A stretch of 64,000 bases of DNA from Candidatus Nanopelagicales bacterium (GTDB taxonomy: Bacteria; Actinomycetota; Actinomycetes; S36-B12; GCA-2699445), in contig JBAOHO010000014.1 of NCBI GenBank assembly GCA_037045355.1, forward strand, positions 186,001 to 250,000. Reading direction: 5' to 3'. The number at the start of each line of letters is the position of its first letter. Within the stretch, counting starts at the first letter, position 1. Shown in pieces: positions 39,822 to 47,614 of this stretch. Under the pieces are notes generated by a model. The model was not told where the DNA came from, made no database searches, and saw only the letters and a program-made list of their open reading frames with translations. The position numbers and the translations under genes are program-made.

Positions 39822-41216
39822 ATGACCGGTGACACCGTTCCACTGGGGCCCGGTCCCCAGTCACCTTCGGGAACCGACGCCCAGAAGCAGATCGAGCAAC
39901 TCCAGGCAGAAGTCGATCGGCTGCGGGGGCAGTTGTCCGAGCAAAGCGGTCCCACGCCGAAACCGGCTCGGACCGGTAGTCGGTGGCGCAGTTTCTGGTC
40001 GGCCGTGCTCATCATCGTTGCCTGCATCATGGCGCCGCTGTCCGTGGTGGCGGTGTGGGCGCGTGGCGAGGTCACCGACACGGATCGATACGTCGCGACC
40101 GTAGCCCCGCTGGCCAGCGACCCCGCGGTGCAGCAGGCCGTCAGCGACCGGGTCAGCGACGAGTTGCTGGCACAGGTGGACATCCCTGCCCTGACGCAGG
40201 AGTTCGTCTCCGTCGTGAGCGACAATCGCAAGCTCACGCCCAGGCAAGAGGCGGCGCTGACCGCCTTGGAGGGCCCAGTCAACAGCGGCATCGAAGGCTT
40301 CATCCGCGACAAGGTGACCCAGGTCATCCAGTCGCCGCAGTTCGCGTCGGTGTGGACGCAAGCGAATACCCAGTTGCACATGGAGTTGAACTCAGTGCTG
40401 TCCGGCGAGAACAGCGGAGCGGTCTCCATCGAGGGGGACAAGCTGGTACTCAACGTCGGTGACGTGGTCGAACAGGTGAAGACCGAACTGGTGGCCGACG
40501 GGTTCTCCGTGGCCTCGAAGATTCCCGCGGTCGACGCCCAGATCGTGTTGGCGGAATCGAACAGCATCGCCGAAGCCCAGTCGGCCTACTCGGCCTTGAA
40601 CACGATCGGCGTGTGGCTGCCGATCATCGCCGCGATCTTGGCCATCCTCGGAATCTTGGTGGCCAACACCAGCCGGAAGGCAGTCCTCGGACTCGGAATA
40701 GGACTGACCCTCGCGATGTTCGTCAGCGCCCTCGCGGTCGCGAGCCTGCGCGCGGGCCTGATCGCCGAACTCCCCGAAGCATCGAGCGCAGCGGCGGCCA
40801 CAGCCATCCTCGATCAGGTCACTCTCTTCCTGCGTCAGGCCCTGTGGGCCGGATTCGCGGCCGGCATCGTGTTGATCCTCGCCGCGGTATTCACCGGTCC
40901 CAGCCGCTTCGCTACCGGTGTGCGCGGACTGTTCACCCGGGCCGCCGGCGCGATCCAGGGTCAGCTCGCCTCGTGGGGGGCGTCCATGGACTCGGTGCGG
41001 CATTGGGTCGCGGCCCAGGCGACGGGACTGCGGATCGCGGCGACCATCGCGGCGATCGCGATCATCATCATCCAGCGCTACAAGACCGTCGAGTTGATCC
41101 TCTGGACAACGGCGGGGCTCCTGGTCGTCCTGTTCATCATCCAGATCTTCGCGTCGGGTGAGCGCCTCGACAGTCCGGTCGAGGATGGCGAAGCCGGGGC
41201 AGGGGCGTCGACCTGA
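39822..41216 (+). CDS. membrane protein with N-terminal coiled coil
   Basis: 464 aa. A short coiled coil (KQIEQLQAEVDRLRGQL, residues 22-38) precedes a first membrane helix (about 57-79). A large outer region starts DTDRYVATVAPLASDPAVQQAV, a feature common to a family of uncharacterised actinobacterial membrane proteins. Four more helices follow from about residue 262. No catalytic motif is seen. The ATG follows GAGAAGGAGCAACC. The short gap upstream holds two copies of GCCGTCAAGACC, 21 bp apart (39771 and 39792). Function unknown. Confidence 0.75.
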   Translation: MTGDTVPLGPGPQSPSGTDAQKQIEQLQAEVDRLRGQLSEQSGPTPKPARTGSRWRSFWSAVLIIVACIMAPLSVVAVWARGEVTDTDRYVATVAPLASDPAVQQAVSDRVSDELLAQVDIPALTQEFVSVVSDNRKLTPRQEAALTALEGPVNSGIEGFIRDKVTQVIQSPQFASVWTQANTQLHMELNSVLSGENSGAVSIEGDKLVLNVGDVVEQVKTELVADGFSVASKIPAVDAQIVLAESNSIAEAQSAYSALNTIGVWLPIIAAILAILGILVANTSRKAVLGLGIGLTLAMFVSALAVASLRAGLIAELPEASSAAAATAILDQVTLFLRQALWAGFAAGIVLILAAVFTGPSRFATGVRGLFTRAAGAIQGQLASWGASMDSVRHWVAAQATGLRIAATIAAIAIIIIQRYKTVELILWTTAGLLVVLFIIQIFASGERLDSPVEDGEAGAGAST

Positions 41217-41236
41217 GCGGGGGTGATGAGGCGCTG

Positions 41237-42604
41237 ATGTCTGGGGACGACACCACGGACGCAAGCGACGCGAGCGACGCGAGCGACGCGAACGGCACGA
41301 GCGCGGGGGCACCCGGTGGGGCCGGGATCGGTCGACTGCTCGGCCTGGCTGTCGCGATCGGCATTGTCGCTTCATTGCTGGCGGTGCTGTTCGTGACTGT
41401 CGAGCACGAACTGCAGGCATTGCTGTGGACACATCTTCCGGAGGCGCTGGGCTGGCAGACGGCTCCGGCGTGGTGGGTGTTCCTGTTGCTTCTGATCGGC
41501 GCCGTGCTCACTTGGGGCGCTCTCCAACTGCCCGGCCACGGCGGACACAGTCCGTTGGACGACATGTCGTTCGTGATCGATCCCCGCTTCCTCATCTCGG
41601 TGGTGTTCGCGGCGCTGGCGTCCCTGTCGTTCGGTGTCGTCCTCGGACCGGAGGGCCCTCTGCTCGCCATCGGGGCCGCTGCCGGGGCGGTACTCATGCG
41701 AGGCCAGGACGAGCAGGTGCGGCACCTGGGTATGGCGGCCGGCGCTGTCTCCGCGATGGGCCTGATCCTGGGCAATCCCTTGATCGCCATGATCCTGGTG
41801 CTCGAGGCGGCTGTGCTCAAGGGGAGCCCCGGTGGCAAACGCGCAATGATCGGGATCCTGCCGGTGTTGGTGGCGCTCGGATTCGGATACGTGATCCAGG
41901 TCGGTGTCGGTGACTGGGGTGGATTCGGCGAGTCCGTCCTCGCGGTGCCCGGGCTACCGCCATACCCCGACCTCCAGTTGGTGGATGTGGCGGTAGGGAT
42001 TCCCGTCGCAGCTGTCGTCGCGATTCTGGCCGTGATCGCTGTCGGTGCCGGTGAGGTGTTTCGGGAGAAACTCCATGCCGGCAGCCTGACCGCTCTTGTC
42101 GTTGCCGCTCTGGTCGTCGCGACCGCCGCGGTCGTTGTGTCAGCCGTCACGGGGCAGACCACGGGCACCATCTTGTTCTCCGGGCAGAACGCCATCCCCG
42201 AGGTCCTCACGATCGGCACCGGATCCACGCTGATCGCCATCCTGATCGGCAAGACCATCGCGTACGCGGTGAGCCTCGGCAGTGGTTTCCGCGGCGGCAA
42301 GATCTTCCCAGCCGTCTTCCTCGGTGTTGGTGTCGGAGTGGCAGCATCCTTGCTGTCGGACGAGCTGAATATGTCCGCGCTGGTCGCAGCCGGTATGGCC
42401 GCTGCTACCGCAGCGGTGACCCGGTTGCCGGTCACCGCGACAACCCTGGCGGTGCTGTTGAGTTCGGCTGCCGGTCTGGCCGTCACCACCACCGCCATCG
42501 TCGGCGCCATCGTGGGGGTACTTGTGCGAGTCGCGCTCGACGCCCGCCGAGCCCCCGCAGCGGCTGACGTTCCGCCGGCGCAGCCTCACGGAGCCCCATC
42601 GTGA
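41237..42604 (+). CDS. ClC-family chloride channel or transporter
   Basis: 455 aa with about ten hydrophobic segments. The ClC signatures present are GVVLGPEGPLLAIGAAAG (the GxEGP loop, with the gating Glu) and SLGSGFRGGKIFPAVFLG (GxFxP loop). The usual first loop GSGIP is not recognisable; PGHGGHSPLDD stands near that place. The N-terminus carries a simple Asp-Ala-Ser repeat (DASDASDASDAN). Whether it is a channel or a Cl-/H+ exchanger cannot be told. It lies among other membrane protein genes. Confidence 0.85.
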   Translation: MSGDDTTDASDASDASDANGTSAGAPGGAGIGRLLGLAVAIGIVASLLAVLFVTVEHELQALLWTHLPEALGWQTAPAWWVFLLLLIGAVLTWGALQLPGHGGHSPLDDMSFVIDPRFLISVVFAALASLSFGVVLGPEGPLLAIGAAAGAVLMRGQDEQVRHLGMAAGAVSAMGLILGNPLIAMILVLEAAVLKGSPGGKRAMIGILPVLVALGFGYVIQVGVGDWGGFGESVLAVPGLPPYPDLQLVDVAVGIPVAAVVAILAVIAVGAGEVFREKLHAGSLTALVVAALVVATAAVVVSAVTGQTTGTILFSGQNAIPEVLTIGTGSTLIAILIGKTIAYAVSLGSGFRGGKIFPAVFLGVGVGVAASLLSDELNMSALVAAGMAAATAAVTRLPVTATTLAVLLSSAAGLAVTTTAIVGAIVGVLVRVALDARRAPAAADVPPAQPHGAPS

Positions 42605-42672
42605 GACAAGACGCCGTGCGAGACTCATGAGCGCCGACGGCGGGTCGCCCGATTCGCAGGCTCGGTGGCTGC

Positions 42673-42678
42673 CATACT
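42673..42678 (+). promoter_or_regulatory. possible -10 box for leaderless second AI-2E gene
   Basis: CATACT, six bases, GTG at 42685, with no ribosome binding site. The first base departs from TANNNT. Confidence 0.35.
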
Positions 42679-42684
42679 CGGCGC

Positions 42685-43812
42685 GTGTCTGAGCAGGCGG
42701 TGGAGTCCGAGGCTCCGACGACACTGCCCCCATTCGTGGTGCCGCGGGCCCTCGCGGTCACTGCCGGAATGACCTGGCGGATCCTCGTGATCGGCCTGGG
42801 AATCTACATCCTCATCTGGGCGCTCTTCCAGATCGCCCCGGTTGCCCTGGCCATCTTCCTGGCGCTGTTCGTCACCGCCTTGGCAGGTCCGGTCGCGCGG
42901 TTGTTCCAGCGTGTGCTCCCGAAAGTCGTCTCTGTGGTGCTCGCGCTGCTGCTCATCACCGTCGTCGGGGGCGTCATCATCTTCAGCGTTCTGCGGTCCA
43001 TCATCGAGCAGGGGCCCGCCCTGGCGTCGGCGATCACGGCCGGGATCCAGGACGTCGAGGACTGGTTGCAGCAGGGTCCGCTGCAGTTGACCGGAGATCA
43101 GTTGAACTCCGTCCAGCAACAGGCGGAGACTTGGGCCAAGAGCGCCGGGGAGTCGATTGCCTCCGGTCTGCTGTCGGACCTCGGCGAGGTCGGCACCATC
43201 ATCACGGCCGGGTCTGTGTTCTTGTTCGGGACCGTGTTCTTCATGGTCTCCGGGCCGTCGATCTGGCAGTGGCTGGTCGACTGGGTGCCGGTTCGGGTGC
43301 GTGACACGTTCGACACCTGCGGCCAACTCGCCTGGCGCACGATGGCCGGTTACGGGCGGGGCATGGTGGTGGTTGCGTTGTGCGATGCGTTCCTGGTCTT
43401 CATCGGACTGACGATCCTGCAGGTTCCGCTGGCCCCCGCCCTGGCGGCCGTGGTGTTCATGGGTGCGTTCATCCCTGTCATCGGTGCGCCCATCGCCACC
43501 TTCCTGGCGGCGTTGGTGGCGCTCGCCACCAAGGGCCCCGTCACCGCCTTGCTTGTGGTCGCACTGACGATCGTCGTGGGTTCGTTCGACGGCGATGTGA
43601 TGCAGCCCTTGGTGATGGGCAAAGCCGTCTCCCTGCACCCGCTGGCGATCGTGACCATCATCGCCGCCGGGGCCCTGACATTCGGGGTCATCGGGGCGCT
43701 GATCGCGATACCGATCGCATCGTCGATCTACGTGATCCTGAAGTACCTCACGGGGCGAGATCCGGATCACCCCTATCCGCGGCGACCCGAGATGGAGCCG
43801 GCCCCGGCGTGA
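42685..43812 (+). CDS. AI-2E family transporter (second of two)
   Basis: 375 aa, PF01594 type. Two N-terminal hairpins (AVTAGMTWRILVIGLGIYIL; VLALLLITVVGGVIIFSVL), an outer helical region, then GAFIPVIGAPIATFLAALVAL and the SLHPLAIVTIIAAGALTFGVIG repeat near the C-terminus. It differs clearly in sequence from the homologue at 36996-38186, so the two are not a recent duplication. Substrate unknown. The last gene of the membrane block. Confidence 0.83.
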   Translation: MSEQAVESEAPTTLPPFVVPRALAVTAGMTWRILVIGLGIYILIWALFQIAPVALAIFLALFVTALAGPVARLFQRVLPKVVSVVLALLLITVVGGVIIFSVLRSIIEQGPALASAITAGIQDVEDWLQQGPLQLTGDQLNSVQQQAETWAKSAGESIASGLLSDLGEVGTIITAGSVFLFGTVFFMVSGPSIWQWLVDWVPVRVRDTFDTCGQLAWRTMAGYGRGMVVVALCDAFLVFIGLTILQVPLAPALAAVVFMGAFIPVIGAPIATFLAALVALATKGPVTALLVVALTIVVGSFDGDVMQPLVMGKAVSLHPLAIVTIIAAGALTFGVIGALIAIPIASSIYVILKYLTGRDPDHPYPRRPEMEPAPA

Positions 43813-43861
43813 TTGGGGCCCCGGTGCGATCGTGTGGGAGTGCGCAACTGCGGTGGCGTTC

Positions 43862-43867
43862 TATGAT
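43862..43867 (+). promoter_or_regulatory. -10 box upstream of the DUF6325 gene
   Basis: TATGAT, 29 bp before the ATG; a start point about 7 nt on would leave a short leader with CTGGAGG as ribosome binding site. Confidence 0.5.
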
Positions 43868-43896
43868 GCGGTGACACCCACCACTGGAGGATCTCC

Positions 43897-44361
43897 ATGA
43901 GCCAAGCGGCCGCCGACGATATCGAACTCGGCCCCATCGACTACCTCGTTGTCGAGTACCCCGGGGGGCAGATGACCGGTGAGGCGCTGCCGCATCTGGT
44001 GTCCCTGGTCGAGTCCGGGACCATCCGGATCCTCGACGTCGCGCTGGTGCGCAACCTCGCAGGAGGCGGTTTCCAGGCGATCCGACCCGAGGATCTCGTC
44101 GCCGCCGGTGCCACGGAATTCGAGCTTCTGGCAGGTGTCGCGACCGGCATGTTGTCGGACGAGGACCTCGCCGAAGTGGCTGCCATCATGGACGCCGACA
44201 GTGCAGCAGTCATCCTCGTGTACGAGAACTCCTGGGCCGCTCCCATGGCCACCGCCATGCGCCGCGCCGGTGGACAGTTGATCTCCAACGGCCGGATCCC
44301 CGTCGAGGCCGTGGTCGCCGCCCTCGGCGAGAGCGTCGACGCCACGATCACCGGCCGCTGA
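43897..44361 (+). CDS. DUF6325 family protein
   Basis: 154 aa, soluble, no signal peptide. It opens LGPIDYLVVEYPGGQMTGEALPHL and has IRILDVALVRN and SAAVILVYENSWAAPMATAMRRAGGQLISNGRIP, the pattern of the actinobacterial DUF6325/DUF1269-like family. These small proteins are often next to a SHOCT protein, as here, and are thought to be linked to membrane or stress functions, but no activity is known. Start ATG after CTGGAGG. Confidence 0.75.
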   Translation: MSQAAADDIELGPIDYLVVEYPGGQMTGEALPHLVSLVESGTIRILDVALVRNLAGGGFQAIRPEDLVAAGATEFELLAGVATGMLSDEDLAEVAAIMDADSAAVILVYENSWAAPMATAMRRAGGQLISNGRIPVEAVVAALGESVDATITGR

Positions 44362-44443
44362 GACCCACCACCCGCCGACCCCCAACCCCCACCCCAACCA
44401 GCACCCACCAACCAGCCGAGAACTCGAACCGAGAGGAACCACA

Positions 44444-44747
44444 ATGCCCGGACTCTTGCGCGGCGTCGCCCGTACCGCGGTGATCGCCGGAACTGCCACC
44501 GCCGTGTCCAACGGAGTTTCCAAGCGCCAGGTCAGCCGCTGGGACAAGAAGGCTCAAGAACAGCAGGCTCAGCAACCGCAGCAGGCGCCCCCTGCCCAGC
44601 CGGCTGCCCCGGCCCCGGCTCCCGGCTGCCCCTGCCGACGACATGACCGCCAAGGTCGAGCAGTTGAAGCAGCTGGCTCAGTTGAAGGACCAAGGCATCC
44701 TCACCGAGGAGGAGTTCGCAGCCCAGAAAGCCAAGATCCTGGGCTGA
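44444..44747 (+). CDS. SHOCT-domain protein, one frameshift
   Basis: Small protein of about 100 aa. The N-terminus LLRGVARTAVIAGTATAVSNGVSKRQVSRW is typical of the family, then a Gln/Pro/Ala linker, then the SHOCT domain TAKVEQLKQLAQLKDQGILT followed by EEEFAAQKAKILG in another frame. One extra base lies in the Pro/Ala-coding stretch near 44618-44625; removing it joins GCC CCT GCC GAC GAC to ATG ACC. Read without repair the frame runs on to 45094 over the start of pyk and is clearly wrong. SHOCT is a short domain at C-termini of many bacterial proteins. Preceded by GAGAGGAACCACA. Confidence 0.8.
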
Positions 44748-44783
44748 CGTCGGACTCCGCTGGAGTCGGATCGCCGCGACCAC

Positions 44784-44789
44784 TAGGTT
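44784..44789 (+). promoter_or_regulatory. -10 box for leaderless pyk
   Basis: TAGGTT, six bases, then the ATG of pyk; the bases between carry no ribosome binding site. Confidence 0.55.
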
Positions 44790-44795
44790 CGAGCC

Positions 44796-46211
44796 ATGCG
44801 CCGGGCCAAGATCGTCTGCACCATGGGTCCCGCGACGGATTCCTTCGATGCGGTGCGCGAACTTGTCCAGGCGGGCATGGACGTGGCGCGCCTGAACCTG
44901 AGCCACGGCACCCATGCCGACCACGAGCGCACTTACCGCCATGTCCGCCGAGCCGGCGACGAGGCCGGGCGCGGTGTGGGAATCCTGGCCGATCTCCAGG
45001 GTCCGAAGATCCGGCTCGGTACATTCACCGATGGCTCCGTGGCGCTGCAACGAGACGAGCGGTTCGTCATCACCACCGACGAGGTCCCCGGTGACTCCGG
45101 GATCTGCTCGACCACCTACGCCGGGCTGCCCGGGGATGTGCGACCCGATGACCTGATCCTCATCGACGACGGCCGGGTCACCGTTCGGGTGGCCGACATC
45201 GTCGGCAACCAGGTGATCACCCGGGTCATCGAAGGTGGCGTCGTCTCCGACCACAAGGGCCTCAATCTCCCGTCGGCCACCGTGAGCGTGCCCGCGCTCA
45301 CCGAGAAGGACGACGCGGACCTGCGGTGGGCGCTGCAGATCGGCGTCGACATGGTCGCGCTGTCCTTCGTGAGGTCGGCCGCCGACATCGATGACGTCCA
45401 CCGCATCATGGACGAGGTCGGTCGCCGCGTGCCTGTGCTCGCCAAGGTCGAGAAGCCGCAGGCTGTCGCGCGACTGCAGGAGATCGTCGACGCCTTCAAC
45501 GGCGTCATGGTCGCTCGCGGCGATCTCGGTGTGGAGATGCCGTTGGAGGAGGTCCCGCTCGAGCAGAAGCGCGCGATCGACTTGTGCCGCAAGGCGGGCA
45601 AGCCGGTGATCGTGGCTACTCAGATGTTGGACTCGATGATCACCGCGACTCGGCCGACCCGGGCCGAGGTGTCCGACGTCGCCAACGCGGTCCTCGACGG
45701 AACCGATGCGCTCATGTTGTCGGGGGAGACCAGTGTGGGTCGACACCCGGCGCACGTGGTCATGACGATGTCCCGCATCATCACCCACGTCGAGGAAGAG
45801 GCGTTGGACCGACTGCCGCCGCTACCGCCGGATCCGCAGGGATCGACCGCCCGGGCCATGACTCGCGCAGCTGTCGATGTGGGCCGGTCGGTCGAGGCGA
45901 CTCACGTGATCGCCTTCACCGAGACGGGATCGACCGCCCGCCTGATCTCGCGTCACCGGCCGGACATCCCCTTGCTGGCCTTCACCCCGAACGCGGATGT
46001 GCGCAGCAAACTGTCCGTCGTGTGGGGAGTAGAGACCTTTCTGGCGCCGAAGGTCCGCGAAACCGACGACCTGGTTCAGCAGGTCGACTCGGCGCTGCTG
46101 GCGATCGGCAGGGTTCGACCGGGCGAACGTGTCGTGATCGTGGCCGGCGTACCACCGGGGGTGCCGGGTACCACCAACGGCATGCGGGTACACAAGATCG
46201 GCAGCGCCTGA
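44796..46211 (+). CDS. pyk: pyruvate kinase
   Basis: Last step of glycolysis, phosphoenolpyruvate to pyruvate with ATP. It is 471 aa. Motifs are RAKIVCTMGPATDS, ARLNLSHGTHADH, LADLQGPKIRLG, the catalytic Lys in VLAKVEKPQAV, VMVARGDLGVEMP, VIVATQMLDSMI and NAVLDGTDALMLSGETSVG. The C-terminal allosteric domain is complete. Leaderless start is likely. Convergent with bldD across a 58-base gap. Confidence 0.97.
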   Translation: MRRAKIVCTMGPATDSFDAVRELVQAGMDVARLNLSHGTHADHERTYRHVRRAGDEAGRGVGILADLQGPKIRLGTFTDGSVALQRDERFVITTDEVPGDSGICSTTYAGLPGDVRPDDLILIDDGRVTVRVADIVGNQVITRVIEGGVVSDHKGLNLPSATVSVPALTEKDDADLRWALQIGVDMVALSFVRSAADIDDVHRIMDEVGRRVPVLAKVEKPQAVARLQEIVDAFNGVMVARGDLGVEMPLEEVPLEQKRAIDLCRKAGKPVIVATQMLDSMITATRPTRAEVSDVANAVLDGTDALMLSGETSVGRHPAHVVMTMSRIITHVEEEALDRLPPLPPDPQGSTARAMTRAAVDVGRSVEATHVIAFTETGSTARLISRHRPDIPLLAFTPNADVRSKLSVVWGVETFLAPKVRETDDLVQQVDSALLAIGRVRPGERVVIVAGVPPGVPGTTNGMRVHKIGSA

Positions 46212-46261
46212 CGCCGGAACTCCGCCGAAGTCTTGGATCTCTCCGGCAAAAGACGTCCGGA

Positions 46262-46277
46262 TCGACTGATCAGTCGA
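46262..46277. repeat. perfect 16-bp palindrome at the bldD stop
   Basis: TCGACTGATCAGTCGA is a perfect inverted repeat that spans the bldD stop codon in the convergent pyk-bldD region. No loop or U-run is seen, so it is a weak terminator candidate; it could also be a protein-binding site. Confidence 0.5.
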
Positions 46278-46758
46278 CGGCGGATCGGGCCTCGGGGTTC
46301 AGGACCCCCCACGCGATGAGTTCCTCGGCGAGCAGCCCCGCCGGTTGGTCGTAGATCACGGCCAGGGTGCGCAAGTCCTCGGCACGGATCGACAGCACCC
46401 GGCCGTTGTAGTCGCCGCGTTGGGTCTGGATCGCGGCGGCGTAGCGCGCCAAAGGCGCAGCCTTGTCCGTGGGTACCCGGTTGAGCTGCTCGAGGTCGAT
46501 CACGATCTGGGTCGGCGGTTCCAATGTGGCGCCCGCGACGCCGCCCGGCAGCAGTTCGCCCACCGGGACCCCGTAGAAGTCGGCGAGTTCGGCGAGTTTC
46601 GCCACGGTCACTGCGCGGTCCCCCCGCTCGTAACTGCCGATCACGACCGCTTTCCAGCGCCCTTCGGACTTCTCCTCGACGCCCTGCAGGGAAAGGCCCT
46701 GCTGCTGGCGGATCGCCCGCAATCGGCTGCCGAGAGCCTTGGCGTAGTCGCTGGACAT
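46270..46758 (-). CDS. bldD: BldD-type developmental regulator binding c-di-GMP
   Basis: 162 aa transcription factor. The N-terminal helix-turn-helix domain reads SSDYAKALGSRLRAIRQQQG, then RWKAVVIGSYERGDRAVTVAKLAELADFYGVP, nearly that of Streptomyces BldD, which represses sporulation genes. The C-terminal domain keeps the c-di-GMP signature RGD (114-116), eight residues, then RAED (125-128), matching RGD-X8-RxxD. The ATG at 46758 follows GGGGAG; an upstream in-frame ATG lacks one. Next to the pyr operon, as in Streptomyces. It is not proof that this organism forms spores. Confidence 0.93.
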   Translation of the reverse strand: MSSDYAKALGSRLRAIRQQQGLSLQGVEEKSEGRWKAVVIGSYERGDRAVTVAKLAELADFYGVPVGELLPGGVAGATLEPPTQIVIDLEQLNRVPTDKAAPLARYAAAIQTQRGDYNGRVLSIRAEDLRTLAVIYDQPAGLLAEELIAWGVLNPEARSAVD

Positions 46759-46803
46759 ATGTTCTCCCCACCCTGCGTAGTCGGTACGTCGCCGACAAAT
46801 CAA

Positions 46804-46814
46804 TACGTTACGTA
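46804..46814. promoter_or_regulatory. palindrome in the bldD leader, possible operator
   Basis: TACGT-T-ACGTA, a perfect 5-bp inverted repeat lying about 46 bp before the bldD ATG and downstream of its likely start point; related ACGTAGTC and ACGTC elements surround it. BldD represses its own gene in Streptomyces, so it is a candidate, but it does not match the known BldD box exactly. Confidence 0.3.
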
Positions 46815-46835
46815 GTCGCCATGCGAGCCTCAATC

Positions 46836-46841
46836 ACTATA
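46836..46841 (-). promoter_or_regulatory. -10 box of bldD
   Basis: TATAGT on the minus strand, about 78 bp before the ATG. The -35 region is weak (TTCGAT at 17 bp). Confidence 0.5.
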
Positions 46842-46983
46842 CGTGCGGATTGGGTCACATCGAACCCCGTTGGAGACCTCTGAAGCCGCTTGAAAGACGA
46901 TTGTGACCACCGAGGGTGATCGGACACGGATGTTCCAGACCGACGCCCCACGCCTGCTGCGCGGCGGGGACGCAGTCGCGGGT

Positions 46984-46989
46984 TAGGGT
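46984..46989 (+). promoter_or_regulatory. -10 box of the pyr operon
   Basis: TAGGGT, 52 bp before the pyrR ATG. A start point about 7 nt on would make a leader of about 45 nt that includes the PyrR hairpin. No clear -35. Confidence 0.5.
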
Positions 46990-47010
46990 AGTTCGACCAT
47001 CCTTTAACAA

Positions 47011-47028
47011 GCCGTCCAGCGAGGCGGC
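47011..47028 (+). promoter_or_regulatory. PyrR-binding hairpin in the pyr leader
   Basis: GCCG-TCCAGCGAGG-CGGC: a 4-bp stem holding the loop TCCAGCGAGG, which agrees with the PyrR-binding consensus UCCAGNGAGG known from Bacillus and mycobacteria. It is followed after one base by the AAGGAG ribosome binding site at 47030-47035. As in mycobacteria, PyrR with UMP bound here would block translation of pyrR and the coupled genes. Confidence 0.75.
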
Positions 47029-47041
47029 GAAGGAGTGTGAC

Positions 47042-47614
47042 ATGGGGACATCTCCGCCCAGTGGCAGCACCGTCGGCCCCGTCGTGCTCGACGACGCCGA
47101 CCTCAACCGGGCCCTCACTCGCATCTCGCACGAGATCATCGAGTACGCGAAAGGGGCGCACGATCTCGTCATCCTCGGGATCCCGACCCGTGGTGCGATC
47201 CTGGCGCAGCGACTGGCCGACCGGATCGGTATGGCCGAGGGATGCGTCGTGCCCGTCGGGTCCATCGACGTGACCATGTACCGCGACGACTTGAACATGC
47301 ACCCCGCTCGGGCGCTGGGACACACCTCCATCCCGAGCCAGGGGATCGATGGCCGCATCGTGGTACTGGTCGATGACGTGCTGTTCTCGGGCCGCACGGT
47401 TCGCGCCGCATTGGACGCCATCCACGACGTGGGCCGCCCCCGGGCGGTTCGGTTGGCGGTCATCGTCGACCGGGGCCACCGCGAACTACCGATCCGGGCC
47501 GACCACGTCGGCAAGAACCTCCCCACCCACAAGGGCGAGAGTGTCCGGATGCGCCTGACCGAGATCGACGGTGTCGACGAGATCGTCCTGCTGCGCAAGG
47601 AGGTCGACGAATGA
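47042..47614 (+). CDS. pyrR: pyrimidine operon regulator PyrR
   Basis: 190 aa phosphoribosyltransferase-fold protein that binds pyr mRNA in response to UMP and also has weak uracil phosphoribosyltransferase activity. It shows LVILGIPTRGAILAQRLA, the PRPP loop RIVVLVDDVLFSGRTVRAAL, and VDRGHRELPIRADHVGKN. The ATG follows AAGGAG and a PyrR-binding hairpin. First gene of the pyr operon; ATGA overlap with pyrB. Confidence 0.95.
   Translation: MGTSPPSGSTVGPVVLDDADLNRALTRISHEIIEYAKGAHDLVILGIPTRGAILAQRLADRIGMAEGCVVPVGSIDVTMYRDDLNMHPARALGHTSIPSQGIDGRIVVLVDDVLFSGRTVRAALDAIHDVGRPRAVRLAVIVDRGHRELPIRADHVGKNLPTHKGESVRMRLTEIDGVDEIVLLRKEVDE

Noticed and set aside
41137..42510. 457-aa minus-strand frame over the ClC gene
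   Set aside because: The plus strand carries the ClC signatures; the minus frame is Ser/Thr/Pro low complexity from GC-rich codons.
36996..43812. Two AI-2E genes as a recent duplication
   Set aside because: They share fold features but little sequence and lie on opposite strands.
44444..45094. 216-aa ORF continuing past the SHOCT region
   Set aside because: It runs out of frame over the start of pyk; the natural end is the SHOCT stop at 44745-44747.
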